Shown: positions 9,037 to 17,199 of the stretch, one piece after another
Position numbering within the stretch: the first letter of the stretch is position 1
How the letters are laid out: the number at the start of each line of letters is the position of its first letter
Assembly: GCF_024171605.1 (NCBI RefSeq)
Contig: NZ_JALKAA010000004.1
Span: 248,001-312,000 of the forward strand
Reading direction: 5' to 3'
DNA length: 64,000 bases
From: Pontibacter sp. HSC-36F09
GTDB taxonomy: Bacteria > Bacteroidota > Bacteroidia > Cytophagales > Hymenobacteraceae
Translations under genes and position numbers: made by a program
The notes under the pieces: generated by a model
What the model was told of the DNA's origin: nothing
Databases searched by the model: none
Seen by the model: the letters and a program-made list of their open reading frames with translations, nothing else

Positions 9037-9741
9037 CTATACCTTTTGATAGTCGAAAGCAGTGGTTTTGGCATCGGACACCTGCTGGCCATCAAAGAAG
9101 CGGATGAGTCGCTCGGTCTTCTGGGCCATGTTCTCGTCGTGCGTCACCATCACAATCGTGGTGCCGTCGTGGCGGTTGAGGTTGAGCAGGATGTTCATGA
9201 TTTCCTCTCCCATCACGGAGTCGAGGTTACCGGTCGGTTCGTCGGCCAGGATGATCTCAGGCTGACCGATCAGTGCACGTGCAATGGCCACACGTTGGCG
9301 CTGCCCACCGGAAAGCTGGGTAGGGTAGTGCTTGGTGCGGGCGCTGAGGCCTACTTTTTCCAGGGCAGTGAGCGCCAGGCGGCGGGTTTCGGCAGCAGAC
9401 ACGCCGGTGCGGTATAGCAGCGGAAGCTCCACGTTATCGAGCACGCTCAGGTCGTTGATCAGGTGATAGCTTTGGAACACAAACCCAAGTTTCTGGTTGC
9501 GGATGTGCGCCAGTTCTTTGTCTTTATACCTGCTGATAGGTAGGCCGTCAATTTCCACAATGCCATTGGTTGGCTCATCGAGCAGGCCCATAATATTGAG
9601 CAACGTGGACTTGCCGCAGCCCGAAGGGCCCATCACCGACACGAATTCCCCCTTCGGGATGTGCAGGTTGACGTTGTGCAGCGCTACCGTCTCAATGGTC
9701 TTGGTCTGGTAAACTTTTTCGATGTTCTTTAACGTAATCAT
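9037..9741 (-). CDS. ABC transporter ATP-binding protein (MacB/LolD family)
   Basis: A 234-residue ATPase with every required motif: Walker A GPSGCGKST (residues about 39-47), signature LSGGQRQRVAIARAL, Walker B IILADEPTGNLD and switch His in VTHDE. The length and the family stamp LLNIMGLLDEPTNG place it with MacB/LolD/FtsE-type ATPases. It energises the two FtsX-type permeases that follow at spacings of 2 and -4 bases. About 150 bases separate it from the TolC-type gene upstream; that gap holds no gene. Confidence 0.95.
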   Translation of the reverse strand: MITLKNIEKVYQTKTIETVALHNVNLHIPKGEFVSVMGPSGCGKSTLLNIMGLLDEPTNGIVEIDGLPISRYKDKELAHIRNQKLGFVFQSYHLINDLSVLDNVELPLLYRTGVSAAETRRLALTALEKVGLSARTKHYPTQLSGGQRQRVAIARALIGQPEIILADEPTGNLDSVMGEEIMNILLNLNRHDGTTIVMVTHDENMAQKTERLIRFFDGQQVSDAKTTAFDYQKV

Positions 9742-9892
9742 AGTTTTATACCTTGGTTTCTAATGTCAATGAAATTGTTGAATTGCTGCATGGTTAAATT
9801 GTTGGTGCACGATTCGGGCAGGTCGCTGTACATTTTTAAATTCCCCAACTCTTCCTTCATACCTATATATAATCACTCATTCACTAAATCAC

Positions 9893-11359
9893 TCATTCGC
9901 TCATTTCTATCACCTGCTGTTGTTCAAAATCATAAAGCGTCAATAATCGTAGGATATAGTGTGCAGTCCAGAACTCGCTTAGTGAGGCGATGTGGGCGCG
10001 GCGGGCCTGGTCTTTTTCTGCGAGCGCGATGTTGAGGTCGGTGATGCTGATGCGGCCAATCAGGAAGGTGTTGCGGGCAATTTCGTAACGCTCTTCTGCA
10101 ATGGCGTCGGCTTCGGCGGTGGTGGCGATGCGGGCTTTCAGGGTGTTGTACTGGTTCACTTGCGTGAGCACAGCCTGCTCGAAGTTGGCGTCTTCCTGGT
10201 CCACGGTATACTGCACCAGCTGTTTGTTCAGCTCTGCTACTTTATAAATAGAGCGCTGCCCCCCCCAGTCCATGATCGGCATGCTGAAACCGATGCGGGC
10301 CCGCTGCTGGTTTTCGGGACTTGTATAGATGTCGGTGAAGGAGGCGCCGCGGTTCGTAAGGCCAAAGGTGGCAAACAGACTGGCATTGAAGCCATTGTCG
10401 CCGTGGGCTTTGGCCATCAGTGCTTCGGCCTCCAGCAGTCTTCTGCTAAAGTTGATGCTTTCTTTCCGGTTCTTGCGGGCTTCGGCAAGCGCTACCTCGG
10501 CGAGTACGGTTGTGGCAGGTATACCTTCGGGCGTTATCAGCTCCAGTTGGTCTGTCTCTTTCATTCCGATGTAGGTTTTAAGGGCAAGCGCTGCGGTCTG
10601 CTGATCGAGGGCCGCCTGTGCCATGGCCAGTTCGGCGTTCAATACCGCCAGGCGCAGCTGCAGCAGGTCGTTTTTAGAGAGGCGACCAAGCTTGTACTTC
10701 TCCTGCGCGATCTGGTATAGCGTATCGTTGCTCGACTGGTTCTGGCTCGCGATGCGCTGGTTTGTCTGGGCAAGCAGCAGGTCAAAGTATAGTCTGGTCG
10801 CGTTCACGGCTATGCTTTCGCGCTCTTCCAGGTATACCTTCTGCGACTCTTGGTAACGGAGCGGCTCTATCTTTTTGGCCCAGGACAACTGGTTATAAGC
10901 AAACAGGGGTTGCTCTATACCTATAATCGCCGGGTTGCCGTTGTAGCGGGTCTGATCGCGGTCAAAGTCATCGAAGCGCTGCATCAGCGACGTAACAAAC
11001 ACCCGTCCACCGGTCGGACTTACCACCTGGCTCAGACTCAGCCCCAGCTCAGAGTTGTTGATCGATACCGGTTTGAAATCGGTGGTACCGTCGGGCTGCG
11101 TAACGGGCGTAATCGTGCGGCTGAAATCGGGAAGGGTACCGGTGAGGCTGAGCTGCGGCTTGTAATCGGACTTGAAGCTGCGCCACTGCCAGTAGCTGTT
11201 CTCGCGGCTGGTCTCTGCTTGCCTTGCTGTTGCTGACTGCTCCTGCGCCAGGGCAATCACTTCCTGCAGACGCAAAGTGCGTGTAGCAGGCTGTGCCATA
11301 CCTGGCAGACAGGGCAGCAGCATAACAAACAGCAAACAAATTTTGTATAATTCTTTCAT
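9893..11359 (-). CDS. TolC-family outer-membrane efflux protein
   Basis: A 488-residue outer-membrane channel. A signal peptide ends near GMAQ (residue 22), and two repeated efflux-protein regions follow, each rich in long amphipathic helices with heptad-like Ala/Leu spacing (about residues 30-230 and 240-470). The mature protein should trimerise and link the outer membrane to the HlyD-type adaptor encoded just upstream. The position between adaptor and ATPase is typical for a complete tripartite export unit. No sequence feature defines a substrate. Confidence 0.93.
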   Translation of the reverse strand: MKELYKICLLFVMLLPCLPGMAQPATRTLRLQEVIALAQEQSATARQAETSRENSYWQWRSFKSDYKPQLSLTGTLPDFSRTITPVTQPDGTTDFKPVSINNSELGLSLSQVVSPTGGRVFVTSLMQRFDDFDRDQTRYNGNPAIIGIEQPLFAYNQLSWAKKIEPLRYQESQKVYLEERESIAVNATRLYFDLLLAQTNQRIASQNQSSNDTLYQIAQEKYKLGRLSKNDLLQLRLAVLNAELAMAQAALDQQTAALALKTYIGMKETDQLELITPEGIPATTVLAEVALAEARKNRKESINFSRRLLEAEALMAKAHGDNGFNASLFATFGLTNRGASFTDIYTSPENQQRARIGFSMPIMDWGGQRSIYKVAELNKQLVQYTVDQEDANFEQAVLTQVNQYNTLKARIATTAEADAIAEERYEIARNTFLIGRISITDLNIALAEKDQARRAHIASLSEFWTAHYILRLLTLYDFEQQQVIEMSE

Positions 11360-11477
11360 GATTTTATTTGCGAATCAGAACTTCTTCCTGATTAAGGACT
11401 ACTTGACAATAGACATAGGACTTTTCTTTTTCTCATCTTTTGTCCTTTGTCACAAAGTCCTTTGTCCAATTTCCAAC

Positions 11478-12722
11478 TTACTTCACTTTCACTTTGTCGA
11501 GGTGCTGGTATTCGGTCAGGTCAGAGATCACCACTTGTTCGCCGGCTTGCACGCCGCTTTCCAGCTCCAAGAAGTCTACATTGCTCACTCCGATCTTCGC
11601 ATCTCTTCTGATCAGTTCACCGTCGCGCAGCACGTATACCTGGGGTTTGCTGGCCGTTCTGAAGTAAGGGCCGTTCTTCACGCGCAGCGTATTTGGTTTG
11701 GCAACAGTGTGCACATACACATCCACGCGCAGACTCGGGCGCAACTGCTGGTGAGCTTTCTCATCAAGGGCGACAAGAAAGGTGACGATGCCGTTTTCGA
11801 CGGTTGGTTTGATGGAAGCAATACTACCCGTAAGGTTAGTGTCGTTGATACGAACAGTTACGCTGCTTCCAACGCTGATCTGGTTGGCAAAAGCATCAGA
11901 AATAGTAGCCTGCACGCGGTAGCTGCTCAGGTCAGCGAGTCTGGCAATGATGTCGCCGGCATTTACGTTGCTACCGATCTCGTTTTTCACCCAGGTAATC
12001 ACGCCCGGCTGTGTGGCACGCACTTCGGCCTGTTCCATTTTGCGCTGCAGCTCCTCGATCGAGCGGCTCTGCATGGCCAGGGTATAGCGCAGTTCCTGTT
12101 CGTCGGCTTTTAAAAGCTGGCGCTCTGTTACGATTTCACGCTCGATCTGCTCGAGTTCCTGCTGCGCGATGCGGAGGTTGAGTTCGGCCTGCTTCACACT
12201 CTCCTGCGTTCCGCCACCAATTTTGAGAAGGTATTGTTCATCTTCAAGCTGCGCCTGCAGACTCTTCACCCGCATGCGTTTTATTTCCAGCTGCGATGCC
12301 AGGGCATTCAGTTTCTTTTCGAGGTTGAGGTTGAGCTGCACTGTTTTGTGGCGGCTTTGTTCCTGCTCGTCTTTGAGTTTGTCGTAGGCTAGCTGGGTGT
12401 AGGCTCTGTCGAGCAGCAGGATCTGGTCGCCGGGCTGCACCTGCTCGCCCGTGTTGTGCACTACCTGCTCGATACGTGCCTGGATGGGGCTGGTGATCAC
12501 CTGCTCGTGCTCCGGCACCACTGTACCCGAAGCGGTGATGGTAGCCACAACCGGCCCTTCCTCCACTAGTGCAGTTCTGAGTTCTGACCTGGCAATGCTG
12601 GGTGTAATCAGGCTTCTGAATCCGAGGATAGCAACTGCAACCAAGGCAGCGGCTATACCTATTTGCCAAATGCGTTTCCGCTTCCGGGCTTGTCTGGTGC
12701 TGGCTGATAATTCACGATCCAT
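11478..12722 (-). CDS. HlyD/MacA-type periplasmic adaptor subunit
   Basis: A 414-residue membrane-fusion protein. A basic N-terminus leads into one membrane helix (about residues 19-38). A biotinyl-lipoyl-like half (about 60-105), a long helical hairpin (about 110-245, Gln/Glu/Leu-rich coiled coil), the second lipoyl half (VNAGDIIARLADL) and beta-barrel domains follow. It bridges the permease/ATPase complex and the TolC-type channel. It is first in the leftward operon of seven genes ending with the two-component system. The gap upstream (263 bases, shared with a divergent lipoprotein gene) should carry the operon promoter. Confidence 0.94.
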   Translation of the reverse strand: MDRELSASTRQARKRKRIWQIGIAAALVAVAILGFRSLITPSIARSELRTALVEEGPVVATITASGTVVPEHEQVITSPIQARIEQVVHNTGEQVQPGDQILLLDRAYTQLAYDKLKDEQEQSRHKTVQLNLNLEKKLNALASQLEIKRMRVKSLQAQLEDEQYLLKIGGGTQESVKQAELNLRIAQQELEQIEREIVTERQLLKADEQELRYTLAMQSRSIEELQRKMEQAEVRATQPGVITWVKNEIGSNVNAGDIIARLADLSSYRVQATISDAFANQISVGSSVTVRINDTNLTGSIASIKPTVENGIVTFLVALDEKAHQQLRPSLRVDVYVHTVAKPNTLRVKNGPYFRTASKPQVYVLRDGELIRRDAKIGVSNVDFLELESGVQAGEQVVISDLTEYQHLDKVKVK

Positions 12723-12755
12723 TGTCTGAAGTTGGGTTTTGCTCGTGAGGGTATA

Positions 12756-12771
12756 GCCAATTTAGATGCCA
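12756..12771 (-). promoter_or_regulatory. Candidate sigma-54 promoter of the efflux operon
   Basis: Read leftward the bases are TGGCATCTAAATTGGC. This matches the -24 element (TGGCA) and the TTG of the -12 element at correct spacing, but the -12 GC is GG here. The predicted start would give a leader of roughly 20-25 bases before the adaptor ATG at 12722. Support comes from the sigma-54 activator encoded in the same operon. The imperfect -12 element keeps this tentative. Confidence 0.35.
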
Positions 12772-12985
12772 ATAATGTATATTGTTGATTTGTAGCTAGT
12801 TGAGTTGAAAATAGTTGATTTTTAGAGGTTTGTACCTGTTCAATAATGAACAGTTTGTGCGGTTTTGTGAGGGCAGTATGGAGAGGAAATGATTTAAATA
12901 TAGTATTCTGTTGATTTTTATTAGTTTTAGGTGTGGGTAGATGTGAAGCTACCTTCGATGCAACAGAAAATCCTTCCCAGAAAAT

Positions 12986-13966
12986 ATGAAAACAAACTAT
13001 GTGCTATACCTTGTAGCGATGCTCTTGATGGCTTGCAACGAACAGCCGGTGCAGGAACTTGCTACTGCTTCAACCTCAGAAGCAACACTATCGACTGAAA
13101 CTACTGCAGAGCTCACGGACGAGCAAATGGAAGCTATGCGGCAAAAGTGTGAGGCCTATTATGCATCTTTGAATGTGCACGATTCGGTGCGAGTAGCATA
13201 CCTTAACAGGATTCTGGCAGACAACGGAAGCAATCTCACCGCCAACAATCGTCGGTTTCTGACACAGCTTAAGCAGGAGTTTACCAACAGCAATCACAGG
13301 CAGCCTAGCCTGACCATTGAACAAGCGCTGTTCCCAGTTTTCAAGATTCCGAACCAGCCATTGGGCATCATTGGGCAGCCAGTGCCGGACATGGACAGAC
13401 CTAACGAGTTTACAGATGTTTCAGCAGAAGCTGCGTTGCTGCAGAAATGGGTTGGGCCTGACTGGGCAAACAGCGCTGGAACACGCTTGGTGCACTATCC
13501 TGAGCTACTTGAATCTGTTTATCCTGCCGGCAAACCCCAGGTATACCTCTACACCACAAATACAGCCCGAACATCCCAAATAAAGGAGCTGGGGTATTAC
13601 CAAAGCGAATGTTCTGAATACTATCACTATACCTTTGATGAGCAGGTATTGCAAAGTGGGGATGAAGTGCTTTTTGCCAGCCGCCTGCCGCTCGACCTGA
13701 CCTATGAAAACAATCCGGCTTTTGATACCTGGTTCAAGTCTAATCTGATCCCAGACTGCGCCGATTGCCCCAGCAGTCACGACCAGGCTAAATCCATCGC
13801 TAAACTGACAGGTACCGAAAATCTCTATTTTATGTATGCAGATGCCTTTCCGGATAACCAGGGGTTGCATACCCCGCTTCGGGCTCTAATTGCAAAAGAC
13901 GAGAATGGGAAGTGGCTATACCTGTGGTACAGCGATATCGATAATTTCGGCTGCAGCTGTTTGTAG
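12986..13966 (+). CDS. Lipoprotein of unknown function
   Basis: A 326-residue protein with a clear lipoprotein signal (MKTNYVLYLVAMLLMAC, Cys17), followed by a Thr/Ser/Glu/Ala-rich linker of about 30 residues. The body contains three Cys-bearing places: SECSEYYHY, a CADC pair, and the C-terminal end GCSCL. The CxxC and CxC may bind metal or form disulfides outside the inner membrane. I do not recognise a family. It is divergent from the efflux operon (gap 263 bases) and 84 bases before the OmpA-family gene in the same direction. The final residues read LWYSDIDNFG, which looks like a beta strand end. Confidence 0.8.
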   Translation: MKTNYVLYLVAMLLMACNEQPVQELATASTSEATLSTETTAELTDEQMEAMRQKCEAYYASLNVHDSVRVAYLNRILADNGSNLTANNRRFLTQLKQEFTNSNHRQPSLTIEQALFPVFKIPNQPLGIIGQPVPDMDRPNEFTDVSAEAALLQKWVGPDWANSAGTRLVHYPELLESVYPAGKPQVYLYTTNTARTSQIKELGYYQSECSEYYHYTFDEQVLQSGDEVLFASRLPLDLTYENNPAFDTWFKSNLIPDCADCPSSHDQAKSIAKLTGTENLYFMYADAFPDNQGLHTPLRALIAKDENGKWLYLWYSDIDNFGCSCL

Positions 13967-14050
13967 TTGCGATTTTAACTCAACTATAAATAGTATAGCA
14001 GCTTATCGTATGCGTTATACCTTCCGCCATTCATCCCCGTAAAAACAGAA

Positions 14051-15190
14051 ATGAAAGCGACGCTGCTATACCTACTTCTCAGCCTATACCTGAGTCAGGC
14101 TGTGGCGCAGAATCTGGTCCGGAACCCCGGACTTGAGCAGTTGAAAGGGGGCGTCATCGGATTTAAAGGGGTAAGTGGCACACCTGATATTGCCTCCGTA
14201 GAACATAAGGTACTGCAGTACCCACCTTACTTCAATGCCTATCAATCGGAAACACCTTCCAGGCAGCTTTCCAATATTGAATTCGGGGAAGTTTGTCTTT
14301 GCCAGTGGTTTAGTTTTGAGGCAAGTGAGCTGACGCAGGTGGAATTGTCGAAGCCGCTTCGGAAAAAACAGGAGTATGTGGTGTCGCTCTATACCATCCG
14401 GGCCTCTGTCATGGAGCCGCCCATCAGTGAGGTGACAGTACATTTTAGAAGCAGACCTCTGGCAGCCATTAAACAGGTATACGGACTCAAAGAGTACCCC
14501 CTGACAGCGGCCGTTATACCGTATATCTCCCTCCAAACTGCCACCGGAGCGCCACTGGATTCCCGCATATCCTGGGAAAGAGTAAGTGGCACCTATAAAG
14601 CCACAGGCGGTGAGCGCTACCTGCTGATCGGGAATTTTCTGGGAGCCAATACTGCCGCGCTGGGTGTCATGAATCCGGACACCGTTGAAAGTGACGAGGA
14701 ACCTAAAAGCGGCAAGGCCAAAGGCACTTATTACTGCTACGACAACTTCAGCGTGGTGCCCAAGGCGGCTGCTGACAAGGAAGCGACTGCTGAATCGGAT
14801 GCCGCGCTACCACTGGCGTCGACAGCTGACGCGCCCATCGCCATCGGCAGTACCCTTACGCTGGGCGATGTAAACTTTGCTACCGCAGAGCATACCATCA
14901 AAGCAGTGGCTTTCCCGCTGCTCGATTCACTGGCTGCTTTCATGACGAAGCAGGCGCAGGCGGGCGTCCGGATTGTGGGGCATACTGATGATGTGGGGGA
15001 CGAAGCAGACAACCTGGCACTCTCTGAGCGGAGGGCAGCCGCTGTAGCAGCGTACCTGCAGGAAAAAGGTATAGCCGCCAACCGCATTTCGGCCAATGGC
15101 TTAGGGGAGTCTTCTCCGAAATTAGATAACTTTACCCAGGAAAATAGGGCCCTGAACAGGCGGGTGGAAATCGAGATTTTCCAAGAGTAA
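14051..15190 (+). CDS. OmpA-family protein with an N-terminal carbohydrate-binding-like domain
   Basis: A 379-residue exported protein. A signal peptide ends at AVAQ (about residue 20). Residues 20-235 start NLVRNPGLEQ and end with YYCYDNFSVVP, the typical frame of beta-sandwich modules that open with 'NPGFE' and close with 'DNFSV'. A Lys/Ala/Asp linker follows. Residues about 265-379 are an OmpA C-terminal domain with VGHTDDVGD and the terminal NRRVEIEIF, which bind peptidoglycan. The protein likely anchors an outer-surface or periplasmic beta domain to the cell wall. Similar architecture occurs in Cytophagales. The ligand of the N-terminal domain is unknown. Confidence 0.88.
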   Translation: MKATLLYLLLSLYLSQAVAQNLVRNPGLEQLKGGVIGFKGVSGTPDIASVEHKVLQYPPYFNAYQSETPSRQLSNIEFGEVCLCQWFSFEASELTQVELSKPLRKKQEYVVSLYTIRASVMEPPISEVTVHFRSRPLAAIKQVYGLKEYPLTAAVIPYISLQTATGAPLDSRISWERVSGTYKATGGERYLLIGNFLGANTAALGVMNPDTVESDEEPKSGKAKGTYYCYDNFSVVPKAAADKEATAESDAALPLASTADAPIAIGSTLTLGDVNFATAEHTIKAVAFPLLDSLAAFMTKQAQAGVRIVGHTDDVGDEADNLALSERRAAAVAAYLQEKGIAANRISANGLGESSPKLDNFTQENRALNRRVEIEIFQE

Positions 15191-15350
15191 ATGCACCCGC
15201 TTTTTAATCAGGTATAGCTGCGCTTTGTCTAATCGATATTTCCCGTTCAGGCAAAAATTATCCAGCCGATAAACCAGTAATCAGAGCCAGAAACTGCGCA
15301 TTTCTCCCCATCTTTCCTTAATTTGCCTCTTTCACTAAGCCATACAAACT

Positions 15351-17129
15351 ATGAGTTATAAAGAGAGACTGGCCGCTATGCGCCAGCAAATGAAAGAGCA
15401 GGGATTAAGCGCCTACATCATTCCTTCCGCAGACCCGCACATCAGCGAGTACCTGCCCGACCGCTACAAATGCATTTACTTCGCTTCGGGCTTCACGGGC
15501 TCGGCAGGTACGCTTGTTATCACCCAGGACTTTGCCGGTCTCTGGACCGATGCCCGCTATTTTGAGCAGGCAAGCGAGCAACTGGCCGGCAGCGGTTTTG
15601 AACTGGTGAAACTGCAGGTACAGCACGCACCCGAGTACATTGGCTGGCTGGCCAACCGCCTGAACCAGGGCGAAGTAGTAGGGTACGATGCGAAGCTGAT
15701 TTCAGTGGGTCTGGCGGAACTGCTGGAGCAGGAACTGGCACCGCTAGGTATAGCAATGGCCTCTGACCACGATTTGCTGGATCCGATCTGGGAAGGCCGT
15801 CCGGAGTTGCCAACTGCTGCCGCCTACCTGATAGGAGAGGAGACAAGTGGGCAATCTACTACTTCCAAACTGCAAGACTTGCGCAAGTCCCTCAAAAAGC
15901 AACGAGCTGATTATTACCTGATTTCTTCGCTCGACGACATGGCCTGGCTCTTCAACATGCGCGGCGCCGATGTGAAGTGCAACCCTGTCGTTCTCAGCTT
16001 TGCGCTGATCAGTCAGGAGAACACGGTGCTGTTCATTGACCAGGCCAAACTAAGCGAAACTGACAAGAAAAAGCTGATGGCCGACAGCGTAGAGCTGCAG
16101 CCATACGAAATGGTAGAGCGTCTGCTGGCTGAACTTCCTCCCGGATCTTCTATCCTGATCGACCCGAAACGCAATTGCTACGCCCTATACAAGCAACTGC
16201 CATCTGGCACGCGCGTGATCCAGAATACCAACCCGACAACCTTTTTCAAGGCTGTTAAAAATGAAGTGGAAGTAGAAAACACCCGCAAAACCATGGTGAA
16301 AGACGGCGTGGCTTTGACCCGCTTCTTCAAGTGGCTGGAAGAGAACCTGGGCAAGGAGAGCATTACCGAAATGTCCGTGGCAGATACTTTGCGTGACTTC
16401 CGGGCCGGGCAAGAGGGCTTTATTGGCGAAAGCTTCGATACCATTGCCGGCTACAAAGCGCACGGTGCCCTGCCTCACTACAAAGCCACGCCGGAGAGTG
16501 ATGTGGAGCTGAAAGCAGACGGTCTGTTCCTGCTCGACTCTGGTGGACAATATACTACCGGTACCACCGACATCACCCGCGTGATTTCGCTAGGCAATCT
16601 AACTGAAGAAGAAAAGACTGATTATTCCTTAGTCCTGAAAGGCATGATCGACGGCGCCACTGCCCGCTTCCCGAAAGGCACCCGCGGCTACCAGATCGAT
16701 GCCATTACCCGCAAACCGCTCTGGGACCACGCCCGCAATTACGGCCACGGCACCGGCCATGGTGTTGGTTTTGCCCTGAACGTACACGAGGGTCCGCATG
16801 TGTTCAACCCATCGCCCACACCAGTAGATATTGAACTGGGGATGATCACCTCGGTAGAGCCGGGCATCTACAGACCAAATCAGTACGGTATCCGCATCGA
16901 AAACCTGGTGCTAACTATATCGGACGAGTCGAACTCCTTCGGAGAATTCTATACCTTCGAGCACCTCACCCTGGCTCTGATCGACACCGCTCCGGTGAAG
17001 AAAGAACTGCTTGATGAACGCCAGATCAAGTGGCTCAACAACTACAACCAACTGGTAGTAGAAAAGCTCGGCCCGCACCTGAACGAGGAGGAGTTGAATT
17101 GGCTAAAGGAAAAGGCTAAGGCTGTTTAA
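15351..17129 (+). CDS. Aminopeptidase P family metallopeptidase (M24)
   Basis: A 592-residue Xaa-Pro aminopeptidase of the long, eukaryote-like form: two creatinase-like N-terminal domains (about residues 5-150 and 160-315) and a pita-bread catalytic domain (about 320-540), with a short C-terminal extension. The two-metal site is visible: Asp in LLDSGGQY (about 394) and in TTDITR (about 405), His in HGTGHGVG (about 468), Glu in SVEPGIY (about 503) and in GIRIENL (about 517). It removes N-terminal residues preceding proline in the cytoplasm, as no signal peptide is present. The start follows an AT-rich leader with a TAATTTGC element 20-30 bases upstream. A terminator follows the stop. Confidence 0.95.
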   Translation: MSYKERLAAMRQQMKEQGLSAYIIPSADPHISEYLPDRYKCIYFASGFTGSAGTLVITQDFAGLWTDARYFEQASEQLAGSGFELVKLQVQHAPEYIGWLANRLNQGEVVGYDAKLISVGLAELLEQELAPLGIAMASDHDLLDPIWEGRPELPTAAAYLIGEETSGQSTTSKLQDLRKSLKKQRADYYLISSLDDMAWLFNMRGADVKCNPVVLSFALISQENTVLFIDQAKLSETDKKKLMADSVELQPYEMVERLLAELPPGSSILIDPKRNCYALYKQLPSGTRVIQNTNPTTFFKAVKNEVEVENTRKTMVKDGVALTRFFKWLEENLGKESITEMSVADTLRDFRAGQEGFIGESFDTIAGYKAHGALPHYKATPESDVELKADGLFLLDSGGQYTTGTTDITRVISLGNLTEEEKTDYSLVLKGMIDGATARFPKGTRGYQIDAITRKPLWDHARNYGHGTGHGVGFALNVHEGPHVFNPSPTPVDIELGMITSVEPGIYRPNQYGIRIENLVLTISDESNSFGEFYTFEHLTLALIDTAPVKKELLDERQIKWLNNYNQLVVEKLGPHLNEEELNWLKEKAKAV

Positions 17130-17158
17130 TTGTTGATTGCTTATTGTTCATTGTTGAG

Positions 17159-17199
17159 CCGGCTATACCTGTTGAAGGTATAGCCGGTTTTGTTTTTTA
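17159..17199 (+). terminator. Rho-independent terminator whose stem is an inverted pair of the dispersed motif
   Basis: A perfect 12-bp stem, CCGGCTATACCT (17159-17170) and AGGTATAGCCGG (17176-17187), encloses the loop GTTGA and is followed by TTTTGTTTTTT. It lies 30 bases after the stop of the aminopeptidase gene. The T-run is only on the plus strand, so it serves that gene. Both arms are copies of the window-wide motif. Confidence 0.9.
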
